Assembly (NCBI GenBank): GCA_021521415.1
Contig: JAIQDT010001119.1
Span: 374,501-438,500 of the forward strand
Reading direction: 5' to 3'
Length of the DNA stretch: 64,000 bases
DNA from: Bidens hawaiensis
Lineage: Eukaryota; Streptophyta; Magnoliopsida; Asterales; Asteraceae
Positions 45,311-57,857 of the stretch are shown here, one piece after another. The notes beneath the pieces are model-generated. The model did no database searches. It saw only the letters and a program-made list of their open reading frames with translations, and was not told where the DNA came from. A program made the position numbers and the translations under genes. Position 1 is the stretch's first letter; each line of letters begins with the position of its first letter.

Positions 45311-48089
45311 TAAAAATTACCTAGCTAATATATAATATGGTATATTAATATTTTTGATCTATTATAACATAAATGATATCGATGGCCATATTAATATAAA
45401 TAATATATATTTATTCTTTCATTCTCTCACTTGGCTGAGTAATCATTTATTATGAGTATTAGATAAGCCTGATCAGGAGTTAAAATTTATTTTAGCTTTA
45501 AACTTAAACTGGAGCAGAGAAATACAGTCATTGAATTGAACATAAACTCAAGAACCCCATTAATTATACTGCATTCCTTATTTAAAACCAAAGTAGTTAT
45601 GATGAAAATTTTCAAGTAAGCCCTTTAGAACGTATGATTGGTATTAATTTGTCTATATGATATTATGCATGCAAAACATATTAAGAGACATACAAAATCA
45701 AAACTGAGGAAATTAATAATTAGTCATTCATAGTACGATATGAAATTATACATGGTCGTTAGTAATCTCGTCTTAATCATTAAGCGCTTATATAAGACTT
45801 ATGGGTGACAGTAATTATCAGATCCTTAAGCATATCATGAATGTATTCGATACGAAAATTTAGTTTCCGCATTTCGTTCATAAACTTATAATTGATTTCA
45901 TATCAAAATTTTAATGTATCACCTCTCGAACTGTTATTATTTGAGAAAACATGGTAGCTGACTTTATCATAGTAAGTCTTCAATATATAATATATATATG
46001 GAGTTAATAAACTTATGAGTCAACTGCTAGATTTACAACAACATTTATTGACAATTGACTTGTGATTAATAAACATATTATGTCATTATTACTTAGGTTA
46101 TTGTTATCATTTCATTATGACTCCTTCATGAGATAGATTTATTTGTTGAAATAAACATATATCCCGGAAATTGTATTTTGTTATCATGAATATAACAAAG
46201 TTTAGAACAATAAATCGATTTGAGTTCTCACTTCTTCTTTTAAATTATAGTCTCTCATTTTTTTAAAGATATTTTAATACTCATTTAGATGCTTCACATT
46301 AACCTATATATATATATAGTGAATTTTTAGTAATATCTAAACGAGTATAACGAGTATAGACTTGAGCTTATATAAGGTTTCTACTTAATGAAGCATAAGG
46401 AGATAATCTATGTGATCCTATTATTCTCTAAAGTATATCAGCATTGTTTGTTACATGTGTAAGGAATATTTTGGAGATAAATCATACCAAAGTACGTGTA
46501 AACAATGATTTGACTTATGTAACATATAACTATCAGAAGAATGTCATAAGTAAAAGGACAAGTTTGTTTCGCGTTTCTCCCAATTATCTTGAGGTTGATA
46601 CATTAATCCACTTGGTTTTTTATGAATATAATTGTACAAATACTTCATCACATTTAGATGTTTGCATTAACCCATGTATGGTTTTTATTAACTTACAGGC
46701 TAAATGTTCTTTGACATTCAGTTTATAAATTTTATTTTTTTTTATAAGAAGATAAGTATTTAAGCCAATTATTAGGGAAAGTTATTTTAATGTTCATCTA
46801 TTGTGGCTCTTAACTATTATAAGCTACTAGAACAGTAATGATGCTTAAATAAATATTTTGTACTATAGGTAAGAAGATTCTTTGATAATTGGTTTCTCCT
46901 TTAATATAACCTTTTAACAGTTAATCGTGCTTCTTATCGTCGTAACATTTCATATTGGTTGTTAGTTTAGTTATGAACACTATTAGGTGATTCAACTAAA
47001 TGTCAAACATTACACTGACTTATGGAGTCAATTATGATTGATGCTAATGGTTTAATTATAAGAGGAAGGATCATTACACGCTACAACATCCATTTCAACT
47101 TTAGTTTGCGAGGTTACATAATCATCAATGTCAGTAGGTTTTAACACTTAGATGGCCTCATGAGTTGATTATTGTGTATTTTTAAAAGTCTCATTTTTAT
47201 GGATTAGCTATTGGTTAGGTTGCTATTATACTCAGGACTCTAATTTTGTAAGAGTTGGTGCAGTATTGTGTACAAGAGGTGTAATCAGCGTAAAATTCAG
47301 AGTACATTTTAATGACTCTGTTCCCCTCACCTCTGGCACTTCTAACAAGTCATTATAAGGACTTTTACTGCTCCCACTGACCTTAGAAGACTTTAGAAAA
47401 TTTTCATGCTTAGGATTAGCATTTAAAGATCAATAGATTCTAATAGAGAAACAAGTTAATGATGTAAGTCGTTGTAGTTTCTCTTTTGGGGATTATTTTA
47501 GTAAGAAATCGGAGTTTACCCACATTTACGAAACAATGAAACTTTTGTAAGAGTAGTAGTAAATTCTAAAGAGATAAGTTTTGATGGAATAGTGTTGTGA
47601 TGGAGCATTGTCTTGTATAAGGGGTGTGATTAAGATAATATTAAGTTTTCACTCCCCCACCTCTTGCAAAAATCTTGTAAGTTATGACTATGACACTTAA
47701 GGCTCTCACTGATCTTTAATATCTCTAGGAAAGATACAATATATGTTTCAATGATGTACGTGGCATGGGAATCTGTCATATATATATTTGACTTGATTTT
47801 ATTTTTGATGTGTGCTGCGTGATAAAATAACGGATGGGAGATGTAACTTTTGCACAAGATCGTGTTTTAAATTTATAAAAGTGATTTCTACTAAGACTAA
47901 ACACACACAAAATAGGCAAGTCTACCTATCGTATATGTGTCTACCTATCGTATATGTAGAATAGTATTGGTAAGAACCAAGTATCGATCCGTGGACACAA
48001 ATGTTTCTAATAATGAATTTTTGTTTTGCTTTAATCACAAAGTTTAATCATTTTGGGGTTGATTTTTAAACTTTTTTTAAAATATATAT
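45311..48089. other. AT-rich stretch without a supported gene
   Basis: No coding motif was seen on either strand. Two diverged copies of a roughly 130-bp segment lie at about 47265-47405 and 47600-47730 (shared words AGAGGTGTAATC/AGGGGTGTGATT, CCCC.CACCTCT and CACTGA.CTT). Confidence 0.45.
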
Positions 48090-48818
48090 ACTTATATATA
48101 ATATATGGGTGACAAGAAGAGAAATTCTAAATGAGTAATTCAATTATATAAAGCTTACCATCTAAGATCAAGAGTCCACTCCATTTTTCCTTGATGATTA
48201 TTAAGTAAACATGTGATAAAGTTGCCTTAATAATATATGTTAGAATAGTCCCTCATTTCTAAGTGAACACATTCTATGACATAAAAGAAAGTAGCATGCG
48301 TATTTTCAAGTCTATCCTTGCTTAATCTCATACTAGCACGAGAATGGCAATTTAAGTAGACAAGTAGTTTGGTAAAGTAGAACGATTAGGATTGACTTCG
48401 ATTTCTCAAATACCAATCCTAACAACTCCGTTGATTGTAGTTAACTCACACAACCTCCCCTTGGTTGATTTGATTAGGTTATAATTACACATTCCATTAA
48501 CGTATGATTTCTTTAACTAGCATGATAACCTAAGAAATCGTGTTAACAATGTAATTACAGAATCATCAAAACTAGAGAAATAGATCATAACTTATATCTC
48601 ATCATTTCTAAGTACAATATAAAGATCCATGTTTTATCTTGAATAAATTATCAAGGTATTCTTTTTATCATTTCTAGTCTCCGAGAACATGAGTGAATCA
48701 TTAATGATTATTAATCATCCACCTTGATGTGTTGAGTTAAAGTGATAAAACATTTCTTCATCAAAAGATAATTGCAAGATAACAATGTACTTTACCAAAC
48801 TAAATCACATGTTTAACA
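48090..48818. repeat. 729-bp direct repeat, copy 1
   Basis: It is repeated at 49540-50268 with a constant offset of 1,450 bp, no indel and three mismatches seen by eye. It contains no ORF. Confidence 0.95.
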
Positions 48819-48859
48819 TAATCTATTCCCCGGTAGTAGAATCCATCGGATGTGTCTGG

Positions 48860-49495
48860 GTTTTGCATCTTGCTTGTTGAAGAGGTAGCGTATGGCGGCA
48901 TGGTCGGTGTAAACAATTGTTTTGGAAAGAACTAGGTAAGATCTAAATTTTTCAAAGGCAAAAACTACTGCTAATAACTCTTTTTCTATTGTGGTGTAAT
49001 TTTCTTGTGCATCGTTAAGATTTTTACTAGCATAGTAAATTAGGTGAAAATGCTTTTCTTCGCGTTATCCGAGTACGGCTCCAACTACAAAATCACTTGC
49101 ATCGCACATGATTTTTAAAGGAAAAGTCCAGTCGGGTGTAGTCATGATTTGTACGTTGACAAGTTTGTCTTTCATTTTGTGAACGATTCAACACATTCTT
49201 CAAAGAAGACGAATGATGTATCTTTCTCCTGAAGTTTGGTCATAGGTCTAGAAATTTTGGAGATGTCTTTTATGAAACGATGATATAATCCCGCATGACC
49301 TAGAAAACCTCTAATGGCTTTACCTGAAGTGGGGGGCGGAAGTATAGATATGGTTTCGATTTTATCCCTATAAACTTCTAGTCATGTTCGGGATATCTTG
49401 TAACCTAGAACAATGCCCTCTTTAACCATAAAGTGGCATTTTTTCCAATTGAGTACTAAGTTAACTTCTTCAAACCTAGTCAACATATGAAGGGA
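48860..49495 (-). pseudogene. pol: Ty3/gypsy RT-RNase H fragment
   Basis: Minus-strand pieces: NLVLNWKKCHFMVKEGIVLG, ISILPPPTSGKAIRGFLGHA, YHRFIKDISKISRPMTKL, then RNase H traces (CAMQ/CDAS-like, [13 protein letters not shown]). Motif order and wording resemble Athila/Tat-type gypsy RT rather than element E. It has stops and shifts throughout. It lies between the two copies of the 729-bp repeat. Confidence 0.72.
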
Positions 49496-49539
49496 AATTC
49501 TAAATGAAGAGAAATATGTAAGGATTAATTATATGTATT

Positions 49540-50268
49540 ACTTATATATAATATATGGGTGACAAGAAGAGAAATTCTAAATGAGTAATTCAATTATATG
49601 AAGCTTACCATCTAAGATCAAGAGTCCACTCCATTTTTCCTTGATGATTATTAAGTAAACATGTGATAAAGTTGCCTTAATAATATATGTTAGAATAGTC
49701 CCTCATTTCTAAGTGAACACATTCTATGACATAAAAGAAAGTAGCATGCGTATTTTCAAGTCTATCCTTGCTTAATCTCATACTAGCACGAGAATGGCAA
49801 TTTAAGTAGACAAGTAGTTTGGTAAAGTAGAACGATTAGGATTGACTTCGATTTCTCAAATACCAATCCTAACAACTCCGTTGATTGTAGTTAACTCACA
49901 CAACCTCCCCTTGGTTGATTTGATTAGGTTATAATTACACATTCCATTAACGTATGATTTCTTTAACTAGCATGATAACCTAAGAAATCGTGTTAACAAT
50001 GTAATTACAGAATCATCAAAACTAGAGAAATAGATTATAACTTATATCTCATCATTTCTAAGTACAATATAAAGATCCATGTTTTATCTTGAATAAATTA
50101 TCAAGGTATTCTTTTTATCATTTCTAGTCTCCGAGAACATGAGTGAATCATTAATGATTATTAATCATCAACCTTGATGTGTTGAGTTAAAGTGATAAAA
50201 CATTTCTTCATCAAAAGATAATTGCAAGATAACAATGTACTTTACCAAACTAAATCACATGTTTAACA
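49540..50268. repeat. 729-bp direct repeat, copy 2
   Basis: Nearly identical to 48090-48818. Just before it, 49487-49520 holds a further partial copy of the repeat's start (GAAATTCTAAATGAAG), hinting at slippage or a complex duplication. Confidence 0.95.
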
Positions 50269-51417
50269 AAATCATTAAGTAAAACAAAGCTTCTTTATAG
50301 ATTTTAGATGGTAAATGGAGTTTAGCTCATAATGAGCATGGCTATGAACATTAAAAGAGATGATGATAACAAACACAAGATTAAACTTGAACAATCTAAC
50401 CAAATATGGATGAATCTTCCTTCTTAATGATGACGATGGATGATGATGATGATGATGATAACCTCCAAGCCTTCAAACTCTACACAAAATCTTCAATATG
50501 GGTGTAATGTGGGTGTTTTTATAAGAGAAACTCGTATAGTGATTTTCATCAAGCACACCAAATGAGTGCAACATGCTCCTCTATTTATAGGTTATCTAGG
50601 CACTCAGACACGACCCTGTGCTTCATGAGGCACGCCCCCTTGTCCACGTGTCCAGTCGCATTAAATGCTCTGTCAGATCGTACATGCTAACTCAGCACGA
50701 GTGCGTGCTTCCTGAGGCACGACCCCGTGTTTTTGGTCTTTTGTTATATTTCCTTTGTATTTTCTTTCCTGAAAGGTGACCACGGCCCCATGCTTCCTGA
50801 GACACCGCCCCGTGCCCAGGTGTCGAGTATTTTGTATGTTCATGCAGATTTTGGTCTTTTCTTGCTTAGAGAACCATGGAGGCGTGTCCAGGGAGGCATG
50901 GGGGCGTGTTGGAGTGTTTTTTTTGGTTTTTCTTTCATTTTTCTTTTGGTTTTTCACTTATTTCTTCGTTTAAGGCTTGGGTTTACCTGAAGATACATTT
51001 TAATATGTTAAGTAGCCATTAGAACTATATTATACAATAGAAGTTATAGTTTTTAGAGATTATTTGATGCTAAAAAGATGTATATTTTTATATACATCAA
51101 TTTCAATAACTCTTGACGTCATTATAAACTTAGGGACATATTTAGAAGAAATCGTATTAAGCATATATGAATTGATTTGTTTAAGATCGTGGACCATAGA
51201 AGATAGATTAGATATAAGTAGATAGTCTATAAATGATAAATGAATTATGTCTGAATATTCCTGTTTAAATAAGTTCCATGAATGTATGTGAAATATAACT
51301 TCTGGAGGACTCATACTTCTTTTTTAAGCCAAGTAATGTTTAGGGAATATAACATATGATTCAAAATCACTAAGAATGAGATTATATGAAAATTCACCAT
51401 CATCAACCATGTCATGA
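50269..51417. other. No supported gene; GC-richer retroelement-like patch
   Basis: 50590-50910 carries several CACGACCCYGTG / CACGGCCCCATG-type words, in both orientations, after a TATTTATAGG (50581-50590). Such words are common in LTRs of large gypsy elements, which fits the RT fragment nearby, but I cannot define ends. A short (GAT)n run lies at about 50432-50460. Confidence 0.4.
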
Positions 51418-51960
51418 GTTATGTCCATAAACACACGTAAAAGGTTTACTCTATAGATGAAACCCTAACTATTTACATAATGACCCCTTGATTTCCATAA
51501 TCAGCTATGAGTCTTAAATGCATAATAATACACATTTTATTATGCATCATTATTTATTACAAAAATTTTGGTTGTTAAATTACCAATTTATAAATTATTT
51601 TTCATATAAACACATTCATTCATGCTATTCTTACCATTTTACAAACCTATCTTTGTAGTTCACTTTTTTCAATGTTGATAAATTCTTGGTATTAGTAATG
51701 GAAAATTATGATAATATGATAAACCTATAATTATTTGTGTACATGTTACAGCAGTGAGACTAGTAACCGTAGCAGATTATGATGTAGTCGACATGTTTGT
51801 CATCTTGATCGAGTTTCTTTATAGAATGTATAGTTAAAGATGGTGTTAGGGTTCCTGAGAGAAACCCGATTTATGAGAAAGAAGACGTGTAAAATTGTAT
51901 GTGTAATTAGGTTATGATGTTAATTTATTCTCTATATATACACTTAATAGGAAATTCTTA
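51418..51960 (-). repeat. Duplicated segment, copy 2
   Basis: Similar to 44770-45310. The ATG at 51801-51803 is kept, but the frame reads MTNMSTTS then a stop. It lies about 550 bp upstream of the Dof gene, on the other strand. Confidence 0.75.
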
Positions 51961-52214
51961 TTAGCTAATAAGGGTAATATAACCCATCAACAATTTACAA
52001 GATAATATATAATATGGTATGTTAATAATTTTTATCTATTATAATATAAATGATTAATATATAATATGTATTTATTCTTAAACCGTTTCCTATAGTTAAT
52101 TATTCAATTTGTATTTTGCGATGTTCTCTAGTAGGGTGGTACGTTACATGTGGAACTTTAGATTAGTGCGTGCAACATCACTTTCATATCATCCCCACAT
52201 CCGAAGCACAAGGG

Positions 52215-52221
52215 TATAAAG
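52215..52221 (+). promoter_or_regulatory. Possible TATA box of the Dof gene
   Basis: GGGTATAAAG about 295 bp before the first supported Dof coding base. It fits if a short 5' exon and an intron lie between; otherwise weak. Confidence 0.3.
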
Positions 52222-52508
52222 TTCTTTATTTCGGGTGGATTTCTCCCTCTCTCATATGTATGCATTCTTTGATATTAAAACCTTTTATTATTTTTCGAAC
52301 TAACTCACATGGCTGTTCATCCTTTACACATGAAACATAAGAGATAGAAGCCTCATTTTCCGTTGATGAAGTTCACAAGAATCCATCAACATCCCTTTTG
52401 TAACTTCTAAAATTATGTATAAAATCATGAATTATGTATGTACGTCTATGCCTCTGCGAGAGACCACCCAAATTCTAAATATCTCTCTTTTTTCTCATAA
52501 TTTCTTAG

Positions 52509-53252
52509 TTTGGTATGCTGTCATAACAACCAAACCCCCGGTGGTGGGCCGAAAACATCTCTGCCGGGCGGCCTAAAGTGCCCAAGATGTGATTCCACCA
52601 ACACCAAATTCTGCTACTACAATAACTACAACCTCACTCAACCAAGACACTTTTGCAAGACTTGCAGAAGGTACTGGACCAAAGGAGGAGCCCTACGCAA
52701 CATCCCCATCGGTGGAGGTTGTCGAAAGACCATGAAGACAAAGTCATCATCAACTAATGGAGGGTTGAAATTGTTGGACCAGTTTTCACAGCCGGTTATG
52801 GATTTTCAACTTGTTGGGACAAATTGCCCATCTATGGTTAACCAGTTCTTTTCTTCATATGCGGAAAATACCCCAAGTAATCTTCCATTTATGAATCTTG
52901 ATCCTCTGGGGTTTAACCAAAGTGGAAGATGGCTAATTTTCAAGAAATTGGTGTTACACACACCTATCTTCATCACAGCACCAGTATTTCTTCTTGTGTA
53001 GAACCTTTGAGTCATATAAACCAAGATTTATATTGGAAACTTCAGCAACAACGATCTGGCATGCAACCCGTCTTGTTTCAGAATCTTGAAAATTCAAGAA
53101 AAGGTTGTAGCAACAGTGGCGACGCTACAACTGAGTGGTTCTTTGACAACAATTATGCATCAGTGATTGTGGATCCGGCTTTGGCAGGAACCAGCCGAAA
53201 CGAAAACATTAATAACTTGAATGGGACACATTATTTGAATCACATGAATTAA
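52509..53252 (+). pseudogene. Dof zinc-finger transcription factor (DOF5.7/SCAP1-like), frameshifted
   Basis: This is a plant-specific DNA-binding protein expected to bind AAAG sites in the nucleus. The frame 52510-53001 holds a complete Dof domain with C24-X2-C27-X21-C49-X2-C52 ([18 protein letters not shown]..., then [20 protein letters not shown]). No ATG opens it; the first bases follow a good splice acceptor (TTTCTTAG at 52501-52508), so a short upstream exon is likely but not identified. The C-terminal part continues in a different frame, 52929-53252 ([20 protein letters not shown], then TEWFFDNNYA), so a 1- or 2-nt change near 52915-52945 breaks the protein. The CVEPLS..NQDLYWKLQQQR and TEWFF motifs resemble the Arabidopsis DOF5.7/SCAP1 group, linked to guard cell maturation; that is from memory. 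It is the only host-type gene in the window. Confidence 0.85.
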
Positions 53253-54860
53253 GACAATGCTCTTAATTCGGTTACAATGTGTTGGATTAATATTCTCCTA
53301 TTTTATGATATTATGATCATTTTAATGGATGTTTCTTATGTTATAATTAATGAACATTAAGTTCATTTTTTAGGATTTTAATCGTATTATGATTCAACAA
53401 TTAATGTTTAGAACAGTTACAGTCTTAATTTGGAAACTGTGTTTCTCAGACATCGGTTTAACAATTTTTTTTGCTTAAAGAATACCAAATATATTAAATA
53501 AAATGATCCAAATATACTTAGAGGTGAGTAACGAGCAACAAGATGCGCCACTACCCGTTTAACAACAATGTGAAATATAACAATAGCCAATAAAAAAATA
53601 GTTATATATGTGAAACATAAAAAAAGCTAGACAATCTCTTCCTTTAACTAATACTAGCCTTAGCCTTTAAGACTATTAACCATCCCTCTAACACAAAGTA
53701 GATTTCCGATGTACCCTTTTCCAAATAATGATTCGCTTAAAGTAGTAACGATTAACATGTTGTTATTAAAAATGAGTATATATCATATATGTTAAGACTT
53801 ACAGAATTTATAATACCTACCAACTAATGAGATAAAGATAATGGAAGTTTTTTAGATGACCAATTTAAATGTTTTACGTATTTGCTATATTACCTCGTAT
53901 ATTTTGATAAAAACAAAATAGAATATATTATACTTTATGGAATGGATTAGCTAGGAAAACAGAATGTACTAAATTGTTTGAGATTTTTAAAAGGAAAAGT
54001 GAAAGATCATGTATTTAACTTCACAAAAGTTTATACGTTTATTTCAAAAGTATTTAAAAACTTTGGTTTCTTTCAATTTAAAGTAGGAATTTAATGTAAC
54101 CGAAAGAATCCCGGTTAAAAAATGTTCGTTCTATTGACATTATTTTCTCATGTCCACCCATGGAGTCCATGTGAATATTTTCTCCACCAAAAACATGTTT
54201 TAAGGGAACGTTTTAAAACTTATAAAAACAAGAGAAAATAATGTTTGTTACATTAAAAGATAATCAACTAGTGAGATTAAGATCATTTATGATATGTTTT
54301 GTATGAGGTAACATACCAAACGAGAGAAAAAAATGGACTGGACAATCAAGGGCGGGTCTACATGTATTGTTGCTGGTTCACGGGAATCCAGTGAGTTTCG
54401 AATTTTTAGTAGAATTCTTATATAAAGTATGAGATTGAACCCTATGTAAATTGATTAGTGAAACCATATACATATTTGCAACTGTTAGAACCCAAGTTCA
54501 ATTCTGTCATGCGTCGCACTTTTTTTTTATTTTCTTCCAAATAATGTTTAGACTTTAATTTACATCTTTTACCATCAGCTGTTTTCTATCATAATTACAT
54601 GTTGTCTTTGCCTATTGCTTCCCACACTCTTCTACTGCTATGGTAATTGTTTACTTATTCATATTTTGTTGTCATTTATCTTTGAAATGCTTTAACTTTT
54701 GACTATAATTAAAAGAGCCTAATCATATCATGTAATATTTTGCAGTTTATGATATTAACTCTCCATAACCACAATACTTTAAAGAATGCATTTTACAAGG
54801 AAAGGACCACGAGAACATATTGGTTTTTCTGTTTCGAACATACACATTTGACTGTGTAAT
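53253..54860. other. No gene seen downstream of the Dof gene
   Basis: AT-rich DNA. 54345-54530 (GGGCGGGTCTACATG... GTTCAATTCTGTC... then a T run) looks like a decayed SINE or MITE, without clear target duplications. Confidence 0.4.
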
Positions 54861-55061
54861 TATTTAGCGGTTGTCGCGACGAGTGTTGAAAGATGTTTTT
54901 GTTTAATGAAGCATGTGATGACGTAATTGCATAATAGGATGGATGATGGATACTTAAATGATTCTTGTATTTGTTACATTGAAAAAGAATTCCCTCAACA
55001 AGTCCCGGTCAAAGATGTAATGCAACCTTTCCAAAAGATGAAAGCTCATAGAGAACCATAG
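54861..55061 (+). pseudogene. hAT transposase C-terminal (dimerisation) fragment
   Basis: One plus frame with a single internal TAA reads VVATSVERCFCLMKHVMT, then LHNRMDDGYLNDSCICYIEKE and VMQPFQKMKAHREP before a TAG at 55059-55061. The order SVER.F..MK ... LR/HNRM.D..LND....YIEKE ... FQ.MK.R is characteristic of the hAT dimerisation region of TTF-type zinc-finger hAT proteins. About 65 residues remain of a protein usually 600-800 long. No terminal repeats were found. Confidence 0.75.
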
Positions 55062-56079
55062 GTAGTTTTTTCCCTTACTTTTTTTTAATTCGAAAAGACC
55101 ATCGTATTTATATTATGTGTTTTTTTTTAAATTTCAAGTGACTGTTTAATTTTTGTTATTGCACCGTATTTATATTATGTGATGAACCTTACTCGACCTA
55201 AACATTTGAACCGGGCTAAACCGAATCAAAAATTTTTGGTTCGGTCGTATGAAAGAAAACATACTAAAAAAAATTTTTGGATCCACAACTGTGGACAATG
55301 AAATGAAATTGTTCATTATAATTACTTTGGTTTGCTCGGTTAATTTAAAGAAATAGAATGAGTCATTACTTGATATTGATTAAGAGGTAGAAAAAAATTG
55401 CATGTATAAAATAAAAATTACAAGAATACTTCTACCTCAACAAAAAGAAACCTTATAAATAAATAATAAAAAAACTGAAATAAAAAATTTCCACATATCC
55501 GATTTCTCATACTTATCAATATTCTACTAATTAATAGTACTTTTACTTTTCTAAAACCTTTTTTTCTTTCTTTCACTCACTACAACTTAAAAAGTGTATA
55601 GCAAATTTATATATAATATAAACGAAAACATAAAAATCCTACGTGTCGTGATGTGGTCGCTCCCCCTTTTTTTAAGTAATCAGATTTCCTTGATTTTTAA
55701 ATGAAGGCTTCTCATGCATTTGATCCGAATTCTCGGGTATGGGTCTTACCAAACCCAGATATTCCTTAAACGGGTTATAACATCTCATTAAATTAAAAAC
55801 TATTCTCATCAAATTATTGATGTGAAAATCCTATAAAATAGGATATACTAAAAATTATTATATGATTTTTTTTAAAAAAGTATTATTTATAATTAAGAAA
55901 CAATTTTATAGTAAAAAATATAAGCGGGTATTGGGTCTTAGAAAACCCAGATAACTTTTAAACCAAGTTATAACATCTTCGTTATTTGTGAAACCTTTTT
56001 ATCATCAGACTCTAAGTATATAATAAATTCATTACAATAAATAAAATTAAACCCAAAAAATTATATAAATATTAAAAAC
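55062..56079. other. No gene; one 50-bp direct repeat pair
   Basis: Copies at about 55735-55790 and 55925-55980 share CGGGTATKGGTCTTA..AAACCCAGATA and GTTATAACATCT. Otherwise AT-rich. Confidence 0.5.
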
Positions 56080-56508
56080 GAGTAATGTAAAACATCATCA
56101 TCATCATCATCATCATCATCGTACTCAGTATATCCCACCAATAGCAATGCTATGGTAGGGTCTGAGGAGGGTAAGATGTAGACAGCCTTACCTCTATCCC
56201 ATAGGGATAGAGAGGCTGCTTCCGGTGAGACCCCCGGCTCGATAGTAGTTTTGCATCAAGCCTTGGACATAAGGCACATAACACTCAATCATCGGGACGC
56301 CGGCTGATTGGTGCATGTGCCCTTGTCTTTCGGCTATCAACGCCATCACATGATGCCTGATTAACCTTCCGCCACTTTTAACGTTATTTTCACGAGATTA
56401 GTAAAATAACGTCAAAATTAGTGCAATTTTACTTTTGCCCACCCGAGGGTTCACACATATATACATTATATGCGCGCACCGCAAGCAGGGCGTGAGTAAT
56501 GTAAAACA
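56080..56508 (-). mobile_element. SINE with 15-bp target duplications
   Basis: Perfect 15-bp direct repeats GAGTAATGTAAAACA flank it at 56080-56094 and 56494-56508. The 399-bp body (56095-56493) ends, on the minus strand, in GGGATATACTGAGTAC and a (GAT)n tail (56095-56121 on plus). The adjacent block GTAAGGCTGTCTACATCTTA and CCCTCCTCAGACCCTACC is characteristic of a widespread plant SINE 3' region. A GTGTGAACCC stretch near 56444 could be a decayed B box. Long perfect duplications imply insertion by LINE machinery not long ago. Confidence 0.88.
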
Positions 56509-57857
56509 GCCCCCCATAATACGGGGGATAAAAACTAATATATATAACAAGGTTAAAATAAGAAGTATCTTTTTTCTAAAAAGTGTAGAAAGTGATTTTT
56601 ACCATTAAATCTAATAAACCACATTAGGGCAAGATTGTAAACAAACATATCATTTTAATTATGAAATTGAATTATTAATTTAATTATATTCCATATTTCT
56701 TTGCTTATAATTTGTCAAACACATTAAATACATATTCATTACTAACAGAAACACACCAATCTTTTTATAACATTAAGTACATGACTTTCAAAAACACACC
56801 AATTCCAAATCTAATAGAAACAATCGATAAAACATCATAACCAAAAAACAAACGAAATCATCAACTATAACACACACTAACTAAATATATAAACACATTA
56901 ACCAGATTTAGATACATCGTCATATGAACCACATAAATAAATGGAGCAGAAATACACCAACATCCAATTATATGCATCTACTTTCTCTTGTCATTCTATC
57001 CAAAGTTGATCGATAATTATCAAAATGTATATAATTAATTTTAATTCAAATAAAGCAAGAACCCAAAGAAATATGTGGTCAAGGTTTTGGGTGGTTTGTG
57101 GTGGGTTATGAAAATGTTTTCTCTCTCACATGTGCCTAATTAATTTGATTGTTTATTTCCAATTTAATATAATACAATAGACGATATTTTCCATGTAGTG
57201 TTATAAAACAAGTACTAAAATAGAACATACATAGGAAAAACACAACAACGGACTACAACCATTGGATCATCAGATGCAACGCTCCAGATCTCTTCCTACG
57301 CTTCCCAGACACACTTTTCTTTTTTATTATAACCTCACTATATATATATCCGATAGCGATTCTATATAGGGTCAAGTTATTCTACAAAAGGGAACAAAAT
57401 GAGAAGAATAAGAAGGATTTGTAGCCAGACAAAAAAACCACTCAAAAAAAATAAATAAAAAAATCATAACTCACAATTTAATAAAAAAACAAAAAAAAGT
57501 AAAAAAAACAAAAAAAAGTAAAAACACAAACATGTTTCCACCATCTTTTTCGTTCTCATAAAAAAACCACAATGGTAAGTGAAAAAAGTTGTTGTGTCTT
57601 TTTATTTAGCATTGTGTTTTGTGATTATTTTCATTATTGATTGTGTTTATTTTCCTTAACATTGTGTCTTTTTTTATTTATATTGTGTTATATTACTCAA
57701 CATTGTGCTATATCTTTTTTCGGCATTGTGTTATATTTTGCGATATATTGTGTCTTTTATTTAATTATAATTATGTCTTTTGTTCATTTTCATCATTGTG
57801 TCTTTGATATTGGCATTTTCATCATGGTGGAAACATTTTAGTTTTTTATTTATATTA
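56509..57857. other. No gene; ATTGTGT-rich patch
   Basis: 57590-57810 contains about eight ATTGTGTY words in plus orientation. 57366-57480 is the left arm of the inverted repeat described separately. No coding support. Confidence 0.45.
57366..57480 (+). repeat. Left arm of a 5 kb-spaced inverted repeat
   Basis: Imperfectly complementary to 62224-62350: TCTACAAAAGGGAACAAAAT, GAGAA.AA...GATTT.T.GCCA.ACAAAAAAA and AAAAATCATAACTCA have counterparts there. It brackets the Helitron pieces. Confidence 0.6.

Noticed and set aside
48090..50268. LTR retrotransposon with 729-bp LTRs
   Set aside because: The repeats lack TG...CA ends and no primer site or polypurine tract adjoins them; the inner fragment is far more decayed than the repeats.
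50673..50990. Overlapping frames on both strands in the GC-richer patch
   Set aside because: They follow low-complexity CACGGCCCC words typical of LTRs; none has a known domain.
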